A DNA stretch of 64,000 nucleotides from Thiomicrorhabdus sp. (GTDB taxonomy: Bacteria > Pseudomonadota > Gammaproteobacteria > Thiomicrospirales > Thiomicrospiraceae), in NCBI RefSeq assembly GCF_963677875.1, contig NZ_OY782566.1, forward strand, positions 484,932 to 548,931, read 5' to 3'. Shown here piece after piece: positions 16,757-25,950 of this stretch. Every line of letters starts with the position of its first letter. Position 1 is the first letter of the stretch. A program made the position numbers and the translations under genes. The notes beneath the pieces were generated by a model that was given only the letters and a program-made list of their open reading frames with translations, was not told the origin of the DNA and did no database searches.

Positions 16757-18454
16757 ATGTTAAGCAGAAAGTTTCAGGCGGCGGTACTGGTAATCGGCGC
16801 CATAGCATTTGGGGGGAGCCTGACCGGCTGCTCAAGCAGTAGTGATCCCGAAGTCATTTCCGACTACGTGACCAAGAATGCCTTGGAAATCAACGGCCGA
16901 ATCGTTGATGCGACAACCGGCGACCCGATTGATGGTGTTGCCGTGACAGTTTCCGGCGCTGACGCCGCCAGCATAGATGCAACCAGTGCCGACGCCCTTC
17001 CGGGCGGAATCGTCACCTACTCGGCAGACAAACAGGAACTTTCGGTAACCTTTCTGGCTCGCAAAGACGGTTATCTGGACACGGGGATTGAACTCAGCAC
17101 CAAAGATTCCGATCAGGCCGAATTCGTTATCCGCATGGTCAAGGTCGACAATCCACCGGTCGGAACCGCTGTAGCACAGGAAGACATTAAAGACAAAGTC
17201 GACAGCAGCGGCGCCGTCTCAAGCGAGATCAAAGTCAGCGCCAAAGTCACAAACAGCAGCAACGTCAACAATGAGCAGACGGAAATCGTAATCCCTGCCG
17301 GCACCGACCTGCTCGATAAGGAAGGCAACCCGGTTACCGGTGAATTGAAAGTAACCGTCGCTCACCACAGTGCCAATGAAGAGAGTTCGACCGAAGCCTT
17401 CCCTGGAGGTTTTGCCGTCATCGCTGAAACCAGTGCGCCGAATGCCGCCAATAGCGTTGAAGAAGAAATCGTATTCGTCACCGCCGGATTCACTTCGATC
17501 TCAATCGAGAACGAAAACGGTGATAAAGTCCGCCAGTTCGGGACGAACGACATCGAAGTCAAAATGCAGATCAAGGAAGGCACGATCAATCCCGACACCG
17601 GGGTTGCAATCGCAATCGGCGAAAACGTACCGGTCTGGAGTTATGACGAAGATACCGGGAAGTGGAGTTACGAACAGCAAGGGTCGGTCCAGGACCTTAA
17701 CCCGACAGACGGTTTTTATGATGTGGTCGTCCAAGCCAGCCACTTGTCCTACTGGAACCTCGACTGGCACTATTCTGCAGTCTGCCGAGCCAACCTGAAA
17801 CTGAATGTTGTCGACAGCCAGAATCAGCTGGTGACGGGAGAAACCATCTTTTTACGTGCCAACTTCACCGGGTCAAGTGGTTACCTTTATTCCGGATACA
17901 TTCGAAACGACGGCTACGCCGACCTTCGCAACGTTCCTTTGAATAAACAGATGAATATCGTCGCCCGATACCAGAATGCTTCGGGAACCGTTCTTGGCAG
18001 CAAAACCGTCACCGTTACTCAGGCAATGTGTAACGCCGGAACACCGATTACTCTGCAAATCAACAACACGCAGATTCCCGTCAAACGTCCGGTTACGGTC
18101 AAAGCGAAATCCATCTGCGCCAACGGAGAAGTGGATAACGACAACCTGGTTCTGAGAACTTACCTGTACGCCGACGGCAGATACCTCTCTTCCGGCTATA
18201 CCCCGCTTACCTCCAACGCCCTGGAAGGAAGCCAGTTAAAAAGCTATGTTTACAAAAGAAGCATTCAAAACGGAACGATTGACGGTACGGACTACTATGG
18301 TTACTACAGCACCAAAGAACTGACCGTCGGCAGCTCTGCCGCAAACAATATAATCAACTACACCGTGACTCTGGATGGCAATACTCAGAAATGTATCGAT
18401 GCTGCCGCCAATACCGGCACAACCGGCGCAACGGATTTAAATACCAACCAATAA
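16757..18454 (+). CDS. Large secreted lipoprotein with carboxypeptidase-regulatory-like domain
   Basis: This 565-residue protein starts with a lipoprotein signal peptide (MLSRKF, hydrophobic core, lipobox LTGC at about 22-25, then serines). Residues about 43-130 (INGRIVDATTGDPIDGVAVTV ... KDGYLDTGI) resemble a carboxypeptidase-regulatory-like beta-sandwich. The middle has a VPVWSYDEDTGKWSYEQQG motif, seen in cell-surface Ig-like and FAM171-type proteins, and the C-terminal half is beta-rich with several cysteines. It is probably anchored to the outer membrane and exposed. TCTGGAGG gives a strong ribosome site. It stands alone between its own promoter and terminator. The precise function is unknown. 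Confidence 0.7.
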   Translation: MLSRKFQAAVLVIGAIAFGGSLTGCSSSSDPEVISDYVTKNALEINGRIVDATTGDPIDGVAVTVSGADAASIDATSADALPGGIVTYSADKQELSVTFLARKDGYLDTGIELSTKDSDQAEFVIRMVKVDNPPVGTAVAQEDIKDKVDSSGAVSSEIKVSAKVTNSSNVNNEQTEIVIPAGTDLLDKEGNPVTGELKVTVAHHSANEESSTEAFPGGFAVIAETSAPNAANSVEEEIVFVTAGFTSISIENENGDKVRQFGTNDIEVKMQIKEGTINPDTGVAIAIGENVPVWSYDEDTGKWSYEQQGSVQDLNPTDGFYDVVVQASHLSYWNLDWHYSAVCRANLKLNVVDSQNQLVTGETIFLRANFTGSSGYLYSGYIRNDGYADLRNVPLNKQMNIVARYQNASGTVLGSKTVTVTQAMCNAGTPITLQINNTQIPVKRPVTVKAKSICANGEVDNDNLVLRTYLYADGRYLSSGYTPLTSNALEGSQLKSYVYKRSIQNGTIDGTDYYGYYSTKELTVGSSAANNIINYTVTLDGNTQKCIDAAANTGTTGATDLNTNQ

Positions 18455-18491
18455 GACTGTGCGCACTGCGCGCGGAGACGATTAATCTATT

Positions 18492-18518
18492 AGGCCGATG
18501 ATCACATCGGCCTTTTTG
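18492..18518 (+). terminator. Strong intrinsic terminator of the lipoprotein gene
   Basis: A nine-base-pair stem (AGGCCGATG / CATCGGCCT) with an ATCA loop is followed by a T-run, 38 bases after the stop codon. Confidence 0.85.
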
Positions 18519-18622
18519 TATCGGTTAAGTATTTGTATCGATAAGAATTTCCGCGGAAAAACGTCCTTGTTTTTAACACGTCCCCAGCTTTTCAAAAGAG
18601 ATCGCGCAAAGACGCCCGCCGC

Positions 18623-21085
18623 TCACGCTTCCGTCTTCTGCCACGCCTGATTGAAATAACGCTCAATCGTCCCGTTCCTGTCCCAGCGGAAACAGTACAG
18701 CCATTCATTGTCAATTAGCTGACGGACAACTTCCTGCTCGGCAACCACTTTTTCCAAGTAAGCGCGCGGCGCATCGATATAGACACTCAAACGCAAAGGT
18801 TCATGCATCCATTGATTGCCGTCGTGCAACGACTGTAACGGCAGACCGATTCTCAAATCACCGCCGTTCCCTTCAAAGACGCCAATGGAACCGTCAACGA
18901 CATTATGCAACACCTTGTTACCACTGCCGTAGACATAGTTATCACATACCGAAGCATAATATTGCAGACTGATCCAATTGGTTACGACCATCGGTGCCGT
19001 CATAATCTGCGTCAAGAGTGAAACATCCTCATCTTCCTGCCAATCGTAATCATGCAGGAAAGCTCGTCCCTGAAAGTTCTGTCCACGGGTGCGTTTTCTC
19101 GGCGCAACAATAAAAGAAGCATTACCCGACAAGCCCCACTCCGGCCGCACCTGCGACCAGTCTCTAGCCCGTTTCTGAATCGACTGATACACTTCCCGGC
19201 CTCGTAAATGCTCCAGACCCAAACGCATGGCCCGCTCCTGCATCGACAACTCCGAAGCGCGCTCAAACCAGCCTTTGACCTCCTCGCTCAGAGCGATCGG
19301 ACCGAAGAAAGTAAAACAATCCGTCGTGGTATTATGCATTGCCGCAACAAAACACGTATTTGCAGGAATCTCGATCCCTTTCTGCTGCAACCCCTCACGC
19401 ACATCGTCCTGATTCAGTAAAAAGCTTAACACCCGAACATTAATTTCACCGGTCTGCCCGCCGCAGGCGCCGCAGTCGTAACTGGCGGCATGCGGATTAT
19501 TGCAACTGCTGCTGCCATGACCAACCAGCATGACGGTTTCCGCCAGATTTTGTTCCAGACCCAAACCGTGCAGAATTCCCGCCGCGAGATCAACCTTCTG
19601 CGTCAGGGTCAGCGGCGACTCGTTCTGAGTCAATTCATATTCATCTGCCGTCGGCAAATGATTGATCGGATGTTCATGCTCATGCGGAAACAAGCTGTTA
19701 CGTAACAGTTTGAATGCGTACAACAAGCCGGTTGCCTCCACCATGCTGAAGGTGGCCGGAGCAGCATTTCCCCATTCGATCCAGCGTGCCTTTTTATTCA
19801 GCCCTTTTTTCGTAGTCTGCTCCTGCTCGGCCGACAAGACCGCTTTGGCCTGCATCTGCGGTTTCAGCAAGGCCGGCAATTGCGGTCGAGATAGATCGGT
19901 TCCGATCGGTTGATAGGCGATTGGCAAACCGAAAAACCCGGCAAAACCGATGGTTTCGATCCCCGAATCCTGCGCTTCCAGAGCCCGGCGAATGACTTCC
20001 GAACGCACATCGATACAGAAAGCAGCCTGCAATTTGGGGCACGGCCCGGCCGTATCCGCCGAAGCAGAGGACTGTTTCAATTGCTGGTGAATTGCCGATT
20101 GATAGGCAATCTCCGCCGCTCTTTGCCATATCCAGGATTTGGCCTGCGCCGCCCGATGAGTTTCGATCAGTTCCGGCAGAATATTCATCTGGTGCCGCCA
20201 CATCACCTTCAACTCATTGAACACCGAACGGTCATGGAATTTCTGATGACGCCACAGCACGCGTTCCCAGGCAATGCGGATCGCCAGCAAATCCATCATC
20301 AAATCATTCTCGACGCCATCCAGACGATCCTGCCAGCGCAGATAAGCGACCCACGACGCCCAACCGTTGATGTCCAGCAACAAGGCATGTGCATAGTCGC
20401 TGATGCTCTCCTCCGTCACCCTCAGAACGGTCAATGCCTCCGCCAGCAAGCCTTCCGCCGTTTCCGGCAAGCTCATAAACTGCTCGGTTAGACCATCCTC
20501 GGCCATCAGGATTTCGATTCCCTTGTCCTGACGAGTGGTTGCCAGCCATTCGCGATACAACCCCTGATAGGTTTCGGCATAAGCCCCCCGGTGATCGCGA
20601 TAACGGAAAAAATCCGCACAGAACTGGCTGATCTGATGGGTAATCTCATCACGCCACGCCATTTTGTACTTGCGATCACGGCCGCTGTCGACAAAATCGC
20701 TGATATTATGCCAATGCGTATGCTCGTCATCCTCAATCAAAAAACGTTCAAGATTCTCGATCGAATAATCGCTACCGGACTCATCAATTGCCTGCTGCAA
20801 ATGCTGAGGCGATAAATTCTCCATCCAGACTTCCTGAAAGTAAGACTTCGGCATCAAGCACTGCGCCTGACTCAAAGCGGTCAGCTTGGCAGCCACTTCC
20901 GGAAAAGGCTTGTCGCGCATTTCCCACCAGGGATTCACCGCAACCAGTTCATCCAAAGGCCAGGTCGGAGCGATTCTGGCGCAAGCTGCCATCAGTTTGT
21001 CTTTCTGTCCCTCGGACAGGCTCGGCATCAAGGTCTGCGCCTGATTCCGGGCTCCCCCGATCGGTAATTTTTGCGTCGCTTTCAT
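18623..21085 (-). CDS. dabA: DabA, inorganic-carbon uptake subunit (DUF2309)
   Basis: This 820-residue UPF0753/DUF2309 protein is the peripheral, beta-carbonic-anhydrase-like subunit of the DabAB energy-coupled CO2-to-bicarbonate system. Predicted zinc and catalytic residues are present: Cys357 and Asp359 (FCIDVRSE), His523 (LVGHGSSS) and Cys538 (SYDCGACGG), with spacing close to that of Halothiobacillus DabA (351, 353, 524, 539). The start ATG shares its A with the dabB stop (TGATG at 21087-21083), so the two are coupled; longer upstream reading would run back into dabB. It lies downstream of cbbR and the carboxysome operon on the same strand, as in related autotrophs. Confidence 0.93.
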   Translation of the reverse strand: MKATQKLPIGGARNQAQTLMPSLSEGQKDKLMAACARIAPTWPLDELVAVNPWWEMRDKPFPEVAAKLTALSQAQCLMPKSYFQEVWMENLSPQHLQQAIDESGSDYSIENLERFLIEDDEHTHWHNISDFVDSGRDRKYKMAWRDEITHQISQFCADFFRYRDHRGAYAETYQGLYREWLATTRQDKGIEILMAEDGLTEQFMSLPETAEGLLAEALTVLRVTEESISDYAHALLLDINGWASWVAYLRWQDRLDGVENDLMMDLLAIRIAWERVLWRHQKFHDRSVFNELKVMWRHQMNILPELIETHRAAQAKSWIWQRAAEIAYQSAIHQQLKQSSASADTAGPCPKLQAAFCIDVRSEVIRRALEAQDSGIETIGFAGFFGLPIAYQPIGTDLSRPQLPALLKPQMQAKAVLSAEQEQTTKKGLNKKARWIEWGNAAPATFSMVEATGLLYAFKLLRNSLFPHEHEHPINHLPTADEYELTQNESPLTLTQKVDLAAGILHGLGLEQNLAETVMLVGHGSSSCNNPHAASYDCGACGGQTGEINVRVLSFLLNQDDVREGLQQKGIEIPANTCFVAAMHNTTTDCFTFFGPIALSEEVKGWFERASELSMQERAMRLGLEHLRGREVYQSIQKRARDWSQVRPEWGLSGNASFIVAPRKRTRGQNFQGRAFLHDYDWQEDEDVSLLTQIMTAPMVVTNWISLQYYASVCDNYVYGSGNKVLHNVVDGSIGVFEGNGGDLRIGLPLQSLHDGNQWMHEPLRLSVYIDAPRAYLEKVVAEQEVVRQLIDNEWLYCFRWDRNGTIERYFNQAWQKTEA

Positions 21086-22641
21086 CAGTGATACAACTCC
21101 TCTTTCGGAATCTGCAATTTTTTCGGTTTGAATCGCACTGGCAAACGCGTCGGATAAATCCTCAAATTCAAACGCGTAACCAGTTCGTCCAAATAAAATC
21201 CTGCGTACAACACCCGCCGAATTTTTGTCACCCAAGGCAAGTTCTGGTAATAACGCAACAGAATATAGCCTCCCATAAACAGCATCAGCAGCAATCCAAT
21301 CCACAGGTCGCCCGGCCAGCCAACACTGGTGGTTTCATTCTCGATGAAGAATCCCAGACTGGATTTCTGCAAAGTGTAAACCAGCAGCAAGAAGCCCCCC
21401 AGCACAACCATCTCCGACATTCCGGCGCCCGCCAAACGCCCACGGCGCTCGGCAATCAACAACGTCAAGGCAATGGCAAACAACAGCCAGGGGCTGTAAG
21501 GAGCCGGCATTTCCAAAATCCAGACCAAAGCCGCCACCAATCCGATAGAAAGCGAACCTGCCAGCCACCAATCCATGACTTTCGGAGCTTGCGCTGCAGC
21601 AAGACGCCGTTTCATGCTGGCTTCGACTTCCGATCCGGAATTCAGGAAGGCATAGGCCTTATAACAGGAGTGTGCTACCAGATGCAGCAGAGCCAGCTCA
21701 AACAGCCCTAAACCACATTCAACCATCATCAATCCCATCTGCGACATGGTCGACCAGGCCAGACGAACCTTGACCGAGGCCCGGGTCATCATGACCAGAG
21801 CGGCCAATACGGTGGTGATACCGCCGACGATCAACAGCATCCACTGAGCCGCATCCGACATGACGATCAAAGGTGCGAAAACGATTAACAGATAACCGCC
21901 AAGATTGATGATTCCCGCATGCAGCAATGCCGAAACCGGGGTCGGAGCTTCAACGACCTGAATCAACCAGCCGTGCAGTGGCAACTGAGCGCATTTAACC
22001 AACGCCGCCAAAACCAGCAGCAGAGCGGCAAACTGATCCCAGCCGTTCAGCTGTCCGGCCTCTTTTACCCGCTGAGACACTTCACTGATAAACCAGGTAT
22101 CGTGTTCGTAATACAGAATCAGCACAGCCCCGAGCAGACAGGCTTCGGCAAACCGTGCAAAAATGTATTTCTTATGCGCCGCCAGAACGGCACGTTGCCG
22201 ATGCGGATAGAAAATCAATAAGCGGTGCAGACTCAAAGTAATCGCAAGCCATCCGAAAGCCAGCACCAGCATGTGATTGGTTGTGATGACCACCGCAACG
22301 CTTCCGAGCGTGACCAGCAACCAACGCAAGTAGCGTTTCTCGTCTTCCTGATTGCCTGACATATACACCCGGGAATACCCGATGTTAATGAAACCGATAA
22401 AGGTCACCAGCCCCAAGACAATCAGGCTGGCATCCGAAGCCAGCGTCCAGCGCGACTCACCGTTCAAGGTTATCCAGTCGAACGCCAGCGCAATCCCTAA
22501 AGCGATCGCCAGCATCAATCCCAGAAGCGTGACCGCTCTGGCAAATCCCCAGCTAGCCCGTCTCTCGTTGGAGATCGCCGCCAGAAATAAACTAAGGGGA
22601 ATAAACCACGCTATCAGGGTTCCGATCCATTGCATGCTCAT
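21085..22641 (-). CDS. dabB: DabB, NuoL-like membrane subunit of the inorganic-carbon pump
   Basis: This 518-residue, mostly hydrophobic protein of the proton-conducting NuoL/MrpA family couples a cation gradient to DabA. About a dozen helices are visible, with conserved charged positions such as PTPVSALLHAGIINLGGYL, and KAYAFLNSGSEVEAS. I chose the ATG at 22641 because AAAGGAG lies eight bases upstream. It is the first gene of the dabBA pair. The region before it lies between it and two terminators behind cbbR, so it probably has its own promoter. Confidence 0.92.
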   Translation of the reverse strand: MSMQWIGTLIAWFIPLSLFLAAISNERRASWGFARAVTLLGLMLAIALGIALAFDWITLNGESRWTLASDASLIVLGLVTFIGFINIGYSRVYMSGNQEDEKRYLRWLLVTLGSVAVVITTNHMLVLAFGWLAITLSLHRLLIFYPHRQRAVLAAHKKYIFARFAEACLLGAVLILYYEHDTWFISEVSQRVKEAGQLNGWDQFAALLLVLAALVKCAQLPLHGWLIQVVEAPTPVSALLHAGIINLGGYLLIVFAPLIVMSDAAQWMLLIVGGITTVLAALVMMTRASVKVRLAWSTMSQMGLMMVECGLGLFELALLHLVAHSCYKAYAFLNSGSEVEASMKRRLAAAQAPKVMDWWLAGSLSIGLVAALVWILEMPAPYSPWLLFAIALTLLIAERRGRLAGAGMSEMVVLGGFLLLVYTLQKSSLGFFIENETTSVGWPGDLWIGLLLMLFMGGYILLRYYQNLPWVTKIRRVLYAGFYLDELVTRLNLRIYPTRLPVRFKPKKLQIPKEELYH

Positions 22642-22918
22642 AATACAAACTCCTTTCCGTCCTTTCGTCCGGCTGATCGACGCTTTGCAGCGTGCGGCCC
22701 TCGCAATACCCGCTTCCAAAGGCCGGATTGAAAAAATCTGATTTCAATATTAGAAGAAGTTTTTATTGATGAAAAATTGGGAAATCGAATGCAACCCATA
22801 GACTGTAGGAAATGGTTGCTGACAAGAGGACTTAAGCCCGAAAACAGCGGGCAGGAGCCAGTCTCCGTTCAAGTTTTCCGTCGGTAGATACCTGGAAAAC
22901 CGGGCCCGGATCATGGTT
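22642..22918. other. Intergenic leader region of dabBA
   Basis: About 280 bp without a convincing gene. Read on the minus strand, TAATAT (near 22746-22751) could be a -10 element. GTCTATGGGTTGCA (22790-22803, minus strand) resembles a repeated motif upstream of the CPII gene (25659 onward). No typical CbbR T-N11-A site could be fixed with confidence. Confidence 0.35.
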
Positions 22919-22948
22919 AAAAAAAGCGCGCGGAAAAACTGCCGCGCG
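22919..22948 (-). terminator. Intrinsic terminator downstream of cbbR (distal)
   Basis: On the minus strand CGCGCGG pairs with CCGCGCG around an eight-base loop, followed by C and seven T (22925-22919). With the hairpin at 22982-23007 it separates cbbR from dabB. Confidence 0.75.
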
Positions 22949-22981
22949 GCCAAGAGATCAAGGAAGAGAAAAAACGAAACA

Positions 22982-23007
22982 CCGACGGCACCGCAAGGGT
23001 GCGTCGG
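22982..23007 (-). terminator. Intrinsic terminator downstream of cbbR (proximal)
   Basis: A long GC-rich hairpin (CCGACGCACC with GGTGCCGTCGG, minus strand) lies just after the cbbR stop and is followed by TGTTTCGTTTTTT. Confidence 0.7.
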
Positions 23008-23013
23008 CGGGTT

Positions 23014-23961
23014 TTAATGTTCCAGCTGAATGTAATTGGTTCCTTCTTCTTTCAAAAAAGCCAAAAACTCTTCCGCCAGCAAAGAAAGCTCTTTACCTGC
23101 CGGGTAGACGATGTTCCACTGCTTTTCAATCGGGAAGCCTTCGACTTCCAGCTCGACAATCGGTCCCTGGCTTTTTTCCAGATACAGTGCGTGTCGCGAG
23201 ACACAGGCCACGCCGAGTTCCCCGACCACACAGTGCTTGATGGCTTCGTTGGTCTGCAAAGTCAGACGTTCGTTGACCTTAAGCCCTTTGTCGGCAAACA
23301 GTTTCTCTACCGCCATACGGATTCCGGACCCCTCTTCGCGCATGATAAAAGGTTCCTTCGACAGTCGTTTCAAGGTCACTTTTTTCCCCGCCAGCGGGTG
23401 ACTGCGGTTGGCAATAATCACCAGCGGATTCGGCACAAAAGGATGAACTTCCAAATCCTGACTGCTCGGAGGAATCTGCCCAAGGATGTACAGATCGTCC
23501 ATATTGCGATCGATGCGTTTAAGCAAAGCTTCGCGGTTGGAAATGGTCAAATCCAAATCGATATCCGGATATTTCTTACAGAACTTGCCCAGAGCAATCG
23601 GCATGAAATACTTGGCCGTCGACATAACCGCAACACGCAACTGACCACGCTTCATCCCGCGGAAATCGTCCAGCATGATCTCCAAATTGGAAAAATGGTT
23701 CAAAACTTCACGACAGCTGCAGGCAACCTGCTCCCCGACCTCGGTCAGGTAAATGTTTCGCCCGACCTGCTCGTAAAGCGGCATGTCAATCGCCTCAACC
23801 AGACTTTTAACCTGCGCAGAGACCGTCGGCTGAGTCAGATGCAACTCTTCCGCAGCCCGGGTAAAACTCAGGTTACGTGCCACGGATTCAAATACCTGAA
23901 TCTGTCTCAGGGTCGCATGCCGGATTAAAAAGTTATTTTGTGGTGGTAATGCATCACTCAT
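23014..23961 (-). CDS. cbbR: CbbR, LysR-type regulator of CO2-fixation genes
   Basis: This 315-residue LysR regulator has an N-terminal winged helix (ATLRQIQVFESVARNLSFTRAAEELHLTQPTVSAQVKSL) and a periplasmic-binding-like effector domain with FIMREEGSGIR, a segment typical of CbbR. Placed between csoS1D and dabBA on the same strand, it probably senses a Calvin-cycle metabolite and activates the carboxysome and/or dab transcripts. It starts 15 bases before csoS1D ends on the same strand, so it may share the CPII-Ham1-csoS1D transcript. Confidence 0.88.
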   Translation of the reverse strand: MSDALPPQNNFLIRHATLRQIQVFESVARNLSFTRAAEELHLTQPTVSAQVKSLVEAIDMPLYEQVGRNIYLTEVGEQVACSCREVLNHFSNLEIMLDDFRGMKRGQLRVAVMSTAKYFMPIALGKFCKKYPDIDLDLTISNREALLKRIDRNMDDLYILGQIPPSSQDLEVHPFVPNPLVIIANRSHPLAGKKVTLKRLSKEPFIMREEGSGIRMAVEKLFADKGLKVNERLTLQTNEAIKHCVVGELGVACVSRHALYLEKSQGPIVELEVEGFPIEKQWNIVYPAGKELSLLAEEFLAFLKEEGTNYIQLEH

Positions 23962-23976
23962 AACATAAGCCCTATT

Positions 23977-24600
23977 TTAGTTTGCCGCTCGACAGGTTAA
24001 TCTACCCAAGGCAGCCGCGGCTGCTCTTGAGGCCTCTTGAACATCGGATTCTTTACCGGCCATCAACAAGCGTCCGTAAGCCCCGACTGCCCGTGCCTCG
24101 ATCAGAGTCACATTCGCAGCCTTTTCCGCTTCGTTCGCCGCATAAATAATGTAACCGGCCGGGTCCGTCTCCATAATAAAAATACTCTGGCCAGGCATAA
24201 TCATCGACCCCTTGCGGTTATCGCGATTAATCAAAGTGGCATGATCCGCGGTAATCGACGGAATCACTTCATTCCACATCAAAATGCACGGATGTCTTTC
24301 ATACTCCGTGGTATTCAGATGCGTCAATACCCGGTTACCCGCTTCCAGAACATCGCTCTGGTCACGATGGTTAAAAACCATTGAACCATAAGCACGCTCG
24401 ACAATCTGCTGAGTCAGGCGCACATTCGAAGCTTTCAGCGCAATATCCGAAAGACGGTGAACCGCCATCCCCGGAGATACTTCCATCCATAAACAGGAAT
24501 CTCCCGGCACCGGCAGAAAGCCCATCGAAGCCGTTGCCATATAAGAAGCAAGCTGCGGCTGCAGAGAATCCAGAAACACATAGGTTCTTAATTCGATCAT
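23977..24600 (-). CDS. csoS1D: CsoS1D, tandem-BMC carboxysome shell protein
   Basis: A 207-residue protein made of two bacterial microcompartment domains. The second is clear ([52 protein letters not shown]). The first is diverged ([43 protein letters not shown]). Tandem BMC proteins of this kind form gated pseudohexamers thought to pass larger metabolites across the shell. It overlaps the upstream Ham1 gene by four bases (ATGA), so the two are coupled. It lies outside the main csoS1 cluster, in a second transcription unit. Confidence 0.85.
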   Translation of the reverse strand: MIELRTYVFLDSLQPQLASYMATASMGFLPVPGDSCLWMEVSPGMAVHRLSDIALKASNVRLTQQIVERAYGSMVFNHRDQSDVLEAGNRVLTHLNTTEYERHPCILMWNEVIPSITADHATLINRDNRKGSMIMPGQSIFIMETDPAGYIIYAANEAEKAANVTLIEARAVGAYGRLLMAGKESDVQEASRAAAAALGRLTCRAAN

Positions 24601-25208
24601 CGCCGGTTCTCCTGCTGCAACTGCGCCAGGACGGCCTGAACCGCCCGCGCACGATGGCTGATACGGTTCTTGATCGCGAACGGAATTTCAGACACGGTTT
24701 TCACCAACTCGGGAATCCACATAACATCGTCGTAACCAATGCCTTGACCGGTTCTTCTCTCCATTAAAATCTCTCCATACCAGTGACCGACACCAATCAG
24801 CGGCATCGGGTCTTCGGCATGTTTTACATAAACCACTGCACAGGAATAACGCGCCTGACGCTGTGCATACGGCAAGCCTTTCAGCTCTGCCAGTAACTTC
24901 TCCAGATTCTGCTGATCCGATGTTTTCCCGGTCGCCATTGCTGCATAGCGGGCGGAAAAAATCCCCGGCTTGCCTCCCAAAGCTTCGACTTCCAATCCTG
25001 AATCGTCGGCCAGGGCGGGAAAACCGCTCTTTTTACTGGCAAACCGCGCTTTTTTAAGCGCGTTTTCAACAAAACTCAAACCGTCTTCTGTGACTTCTCC
25101 ACAGAAAAAATCGCTTTGCGGTTTCACCTCCAGACCGGCCTTCTCCAATAAAGGCGCGATCTCCGCTACCTTGTGCCGATTACCGGTTGCCAGAACGATT
25201 GACGCCAT
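24597..25208 (-). CDS. RdgB/Ham1-like non-canonical purine NTP pyrophosphatase
   Basis: This 203-residue protein starts with the family signature [15 protein letters not shown] and has [44 protein letters not shown], which carries the metal and base-binding residues. It would hydrolyse ITP, dITP or XTP to monophosphates. Its place between the PII-like gene and csoS1D, with a four-base overlap, fits the known recurrence of Ham1 genes in alpha-carboxysome loci. Whether it has a carboxysome-specific job is not known. The C-terminal helix is normal. Confidence 0.85.
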   Translation of the reverse strand: MASIVLATGNRHKVAEIAPLLEKAGLEVKPQSDFFCGEVTEDGLSFVENALKKARFASKKSGFPALADDSGLEVEALGGKPGIFSARYAAMATGKTSDQQNLEKLLAELKGLPYAQRQARYSCAVVYVKHAEDPMPLIGVGHWYGEILMERRTGQGIGYDDVMWIPELVKTVSEIPFAIKNRISHRARAVQAVLAQLQQENRR

Positions 25209-25211
25209 TGC

Positions 25212-25619
25212 TTATCCGCTCCCTGCCGGCGTGCTGGCCGCATGCTCGGATGGAAACAGCGTTACACTCTGTCCCTGCTGTTCAAATTGGCTGACGGCTC
25301 TCATCAGCGATGCATGCTCTTCACCATTCACAGCAACCCGAAACAGGATATTCCGCTCGGTCATCTTGCAGCCCATTGCAAATTCCGGCGCATGATCGCC
25401 GCGAACATCGCATACGGTGTAGCTATGCAAACCGATTTGTTTCAGGGTCAGCAAAATTTTACCTTCCATCAGGCGATTGGTCAGGATACGAACCATCGCA
25501 GCGGAATCGTCCAAACCGGGAACTTCCGCCTTGCTCTTATTCACAGTAACGGCCGGTTTGCCGACAGCCGAATGAAAACGCCAGGCTTCCCCGTCATAAT
25601 TATCTTCCAACCACTCCAT
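25212..25619 (-). CDS. PII-like protein, probable carboxysome-associated CPII
   Basis: The C-terminal 90 residues fit the PII-like ferredoxin fold: a helix-strand pattern (LMEGKILLTLKQIGLHSYTVCDVRG), a shortened T-loop (GDHAPEFAMGCKMTERN), then a strand and helix (ILFRVAVNGEEHASLMRAVSQFEQQGQSVTLFP). CPII proteins encoded near alpha-carboxysome and bicarbonate-transporter genes bind adenine nucleotides and bicarbonate and are proposed to tune inorganic-carbon uptake. This one lies between the carboxysome operon and dabBA. The first 40 residues are not PII-like, so a later start is possible, but AGGGGT precedes the chosen ATG. CPII is inferred from weak sequence similarity plus context. Confidence 0.6.
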   Translation of the reverse strand: MEWLEDNYDGEAWRFHSAVGKPAVTVNKSKAEVPGLDDSAAMVRILTNRLMEGKILLTLKQIGLHSYTVCDVRGDHAPEFAMGCKMTERNILFRVAVNGEEHASLMRAVSQFEQQGQSVTLFPSEHAASTPAGSG

Positions 25620-25825
25620 ACCGACCCCTACTTACTTTTATTCGTTCTATAAACTTATGTCTATGCTGTTGCACTGACGGCCCTTTTCGGCCTGCTGAGT
25701 CTATGCTATTGAAATCTCTCATATTTGAGAAATTGAAGATTCAACTCGCTGGCATAGAGTGAAATCAATGATTACCGAAAGCCTTAAAAATGTCTCACTC
25801 AGGAACAGATAGTGTTTCCAGATAT
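25620..25825. promoter_or_regulatory. Probable control region of CPII-Ham1-csoS1D-cbbR
   Basis: This gap lies between the carboxysome-operon terminator and the CPII gene. It holds a direct repeat GTCTATGCTGTTG (25659-25671) / GTCTATGCTATTG (25699-25711) spaced 40 bp, an inverted GCATAG (25752-25757), and the dyad TCTCA-N4-TGAGA (25717-25730). A LysR or other regulator site is plausible; no promoter was fixed with confidence. Confidence 0.4.
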
Positions 25826-25853
25826 AAAAAAGGGGCAGAACCGGTACTGCCCC
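25826..25853 (-). terminator. Intrinsic terminator of the main carboxysome operon
   Basis: GGGGCAG pairs with CTGCCCC around an eight-base loop; read on the minus strand it is followed by six T. It lies about 98 bp after the McdB-like gene and marks the end of the cbbL-to-mcdB transcript. Confidence 0.8.
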
Positions 25854-25950
25854 ATTCAGGAACCTGCAAATAAGTGCAAATCTCTCGTCTTCAAGCTCCT
25901 ATGGCAAAGACTAAACCGGTTATACCCGCCGCTTACACGGCGGGATACCG

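Noticed and set aside
22750-22953. Short open frame on the minus strand between cbbR and dabB
   Set aside because: It runs through a clear terminator hairpin, has no ribosome site and resembles no family.
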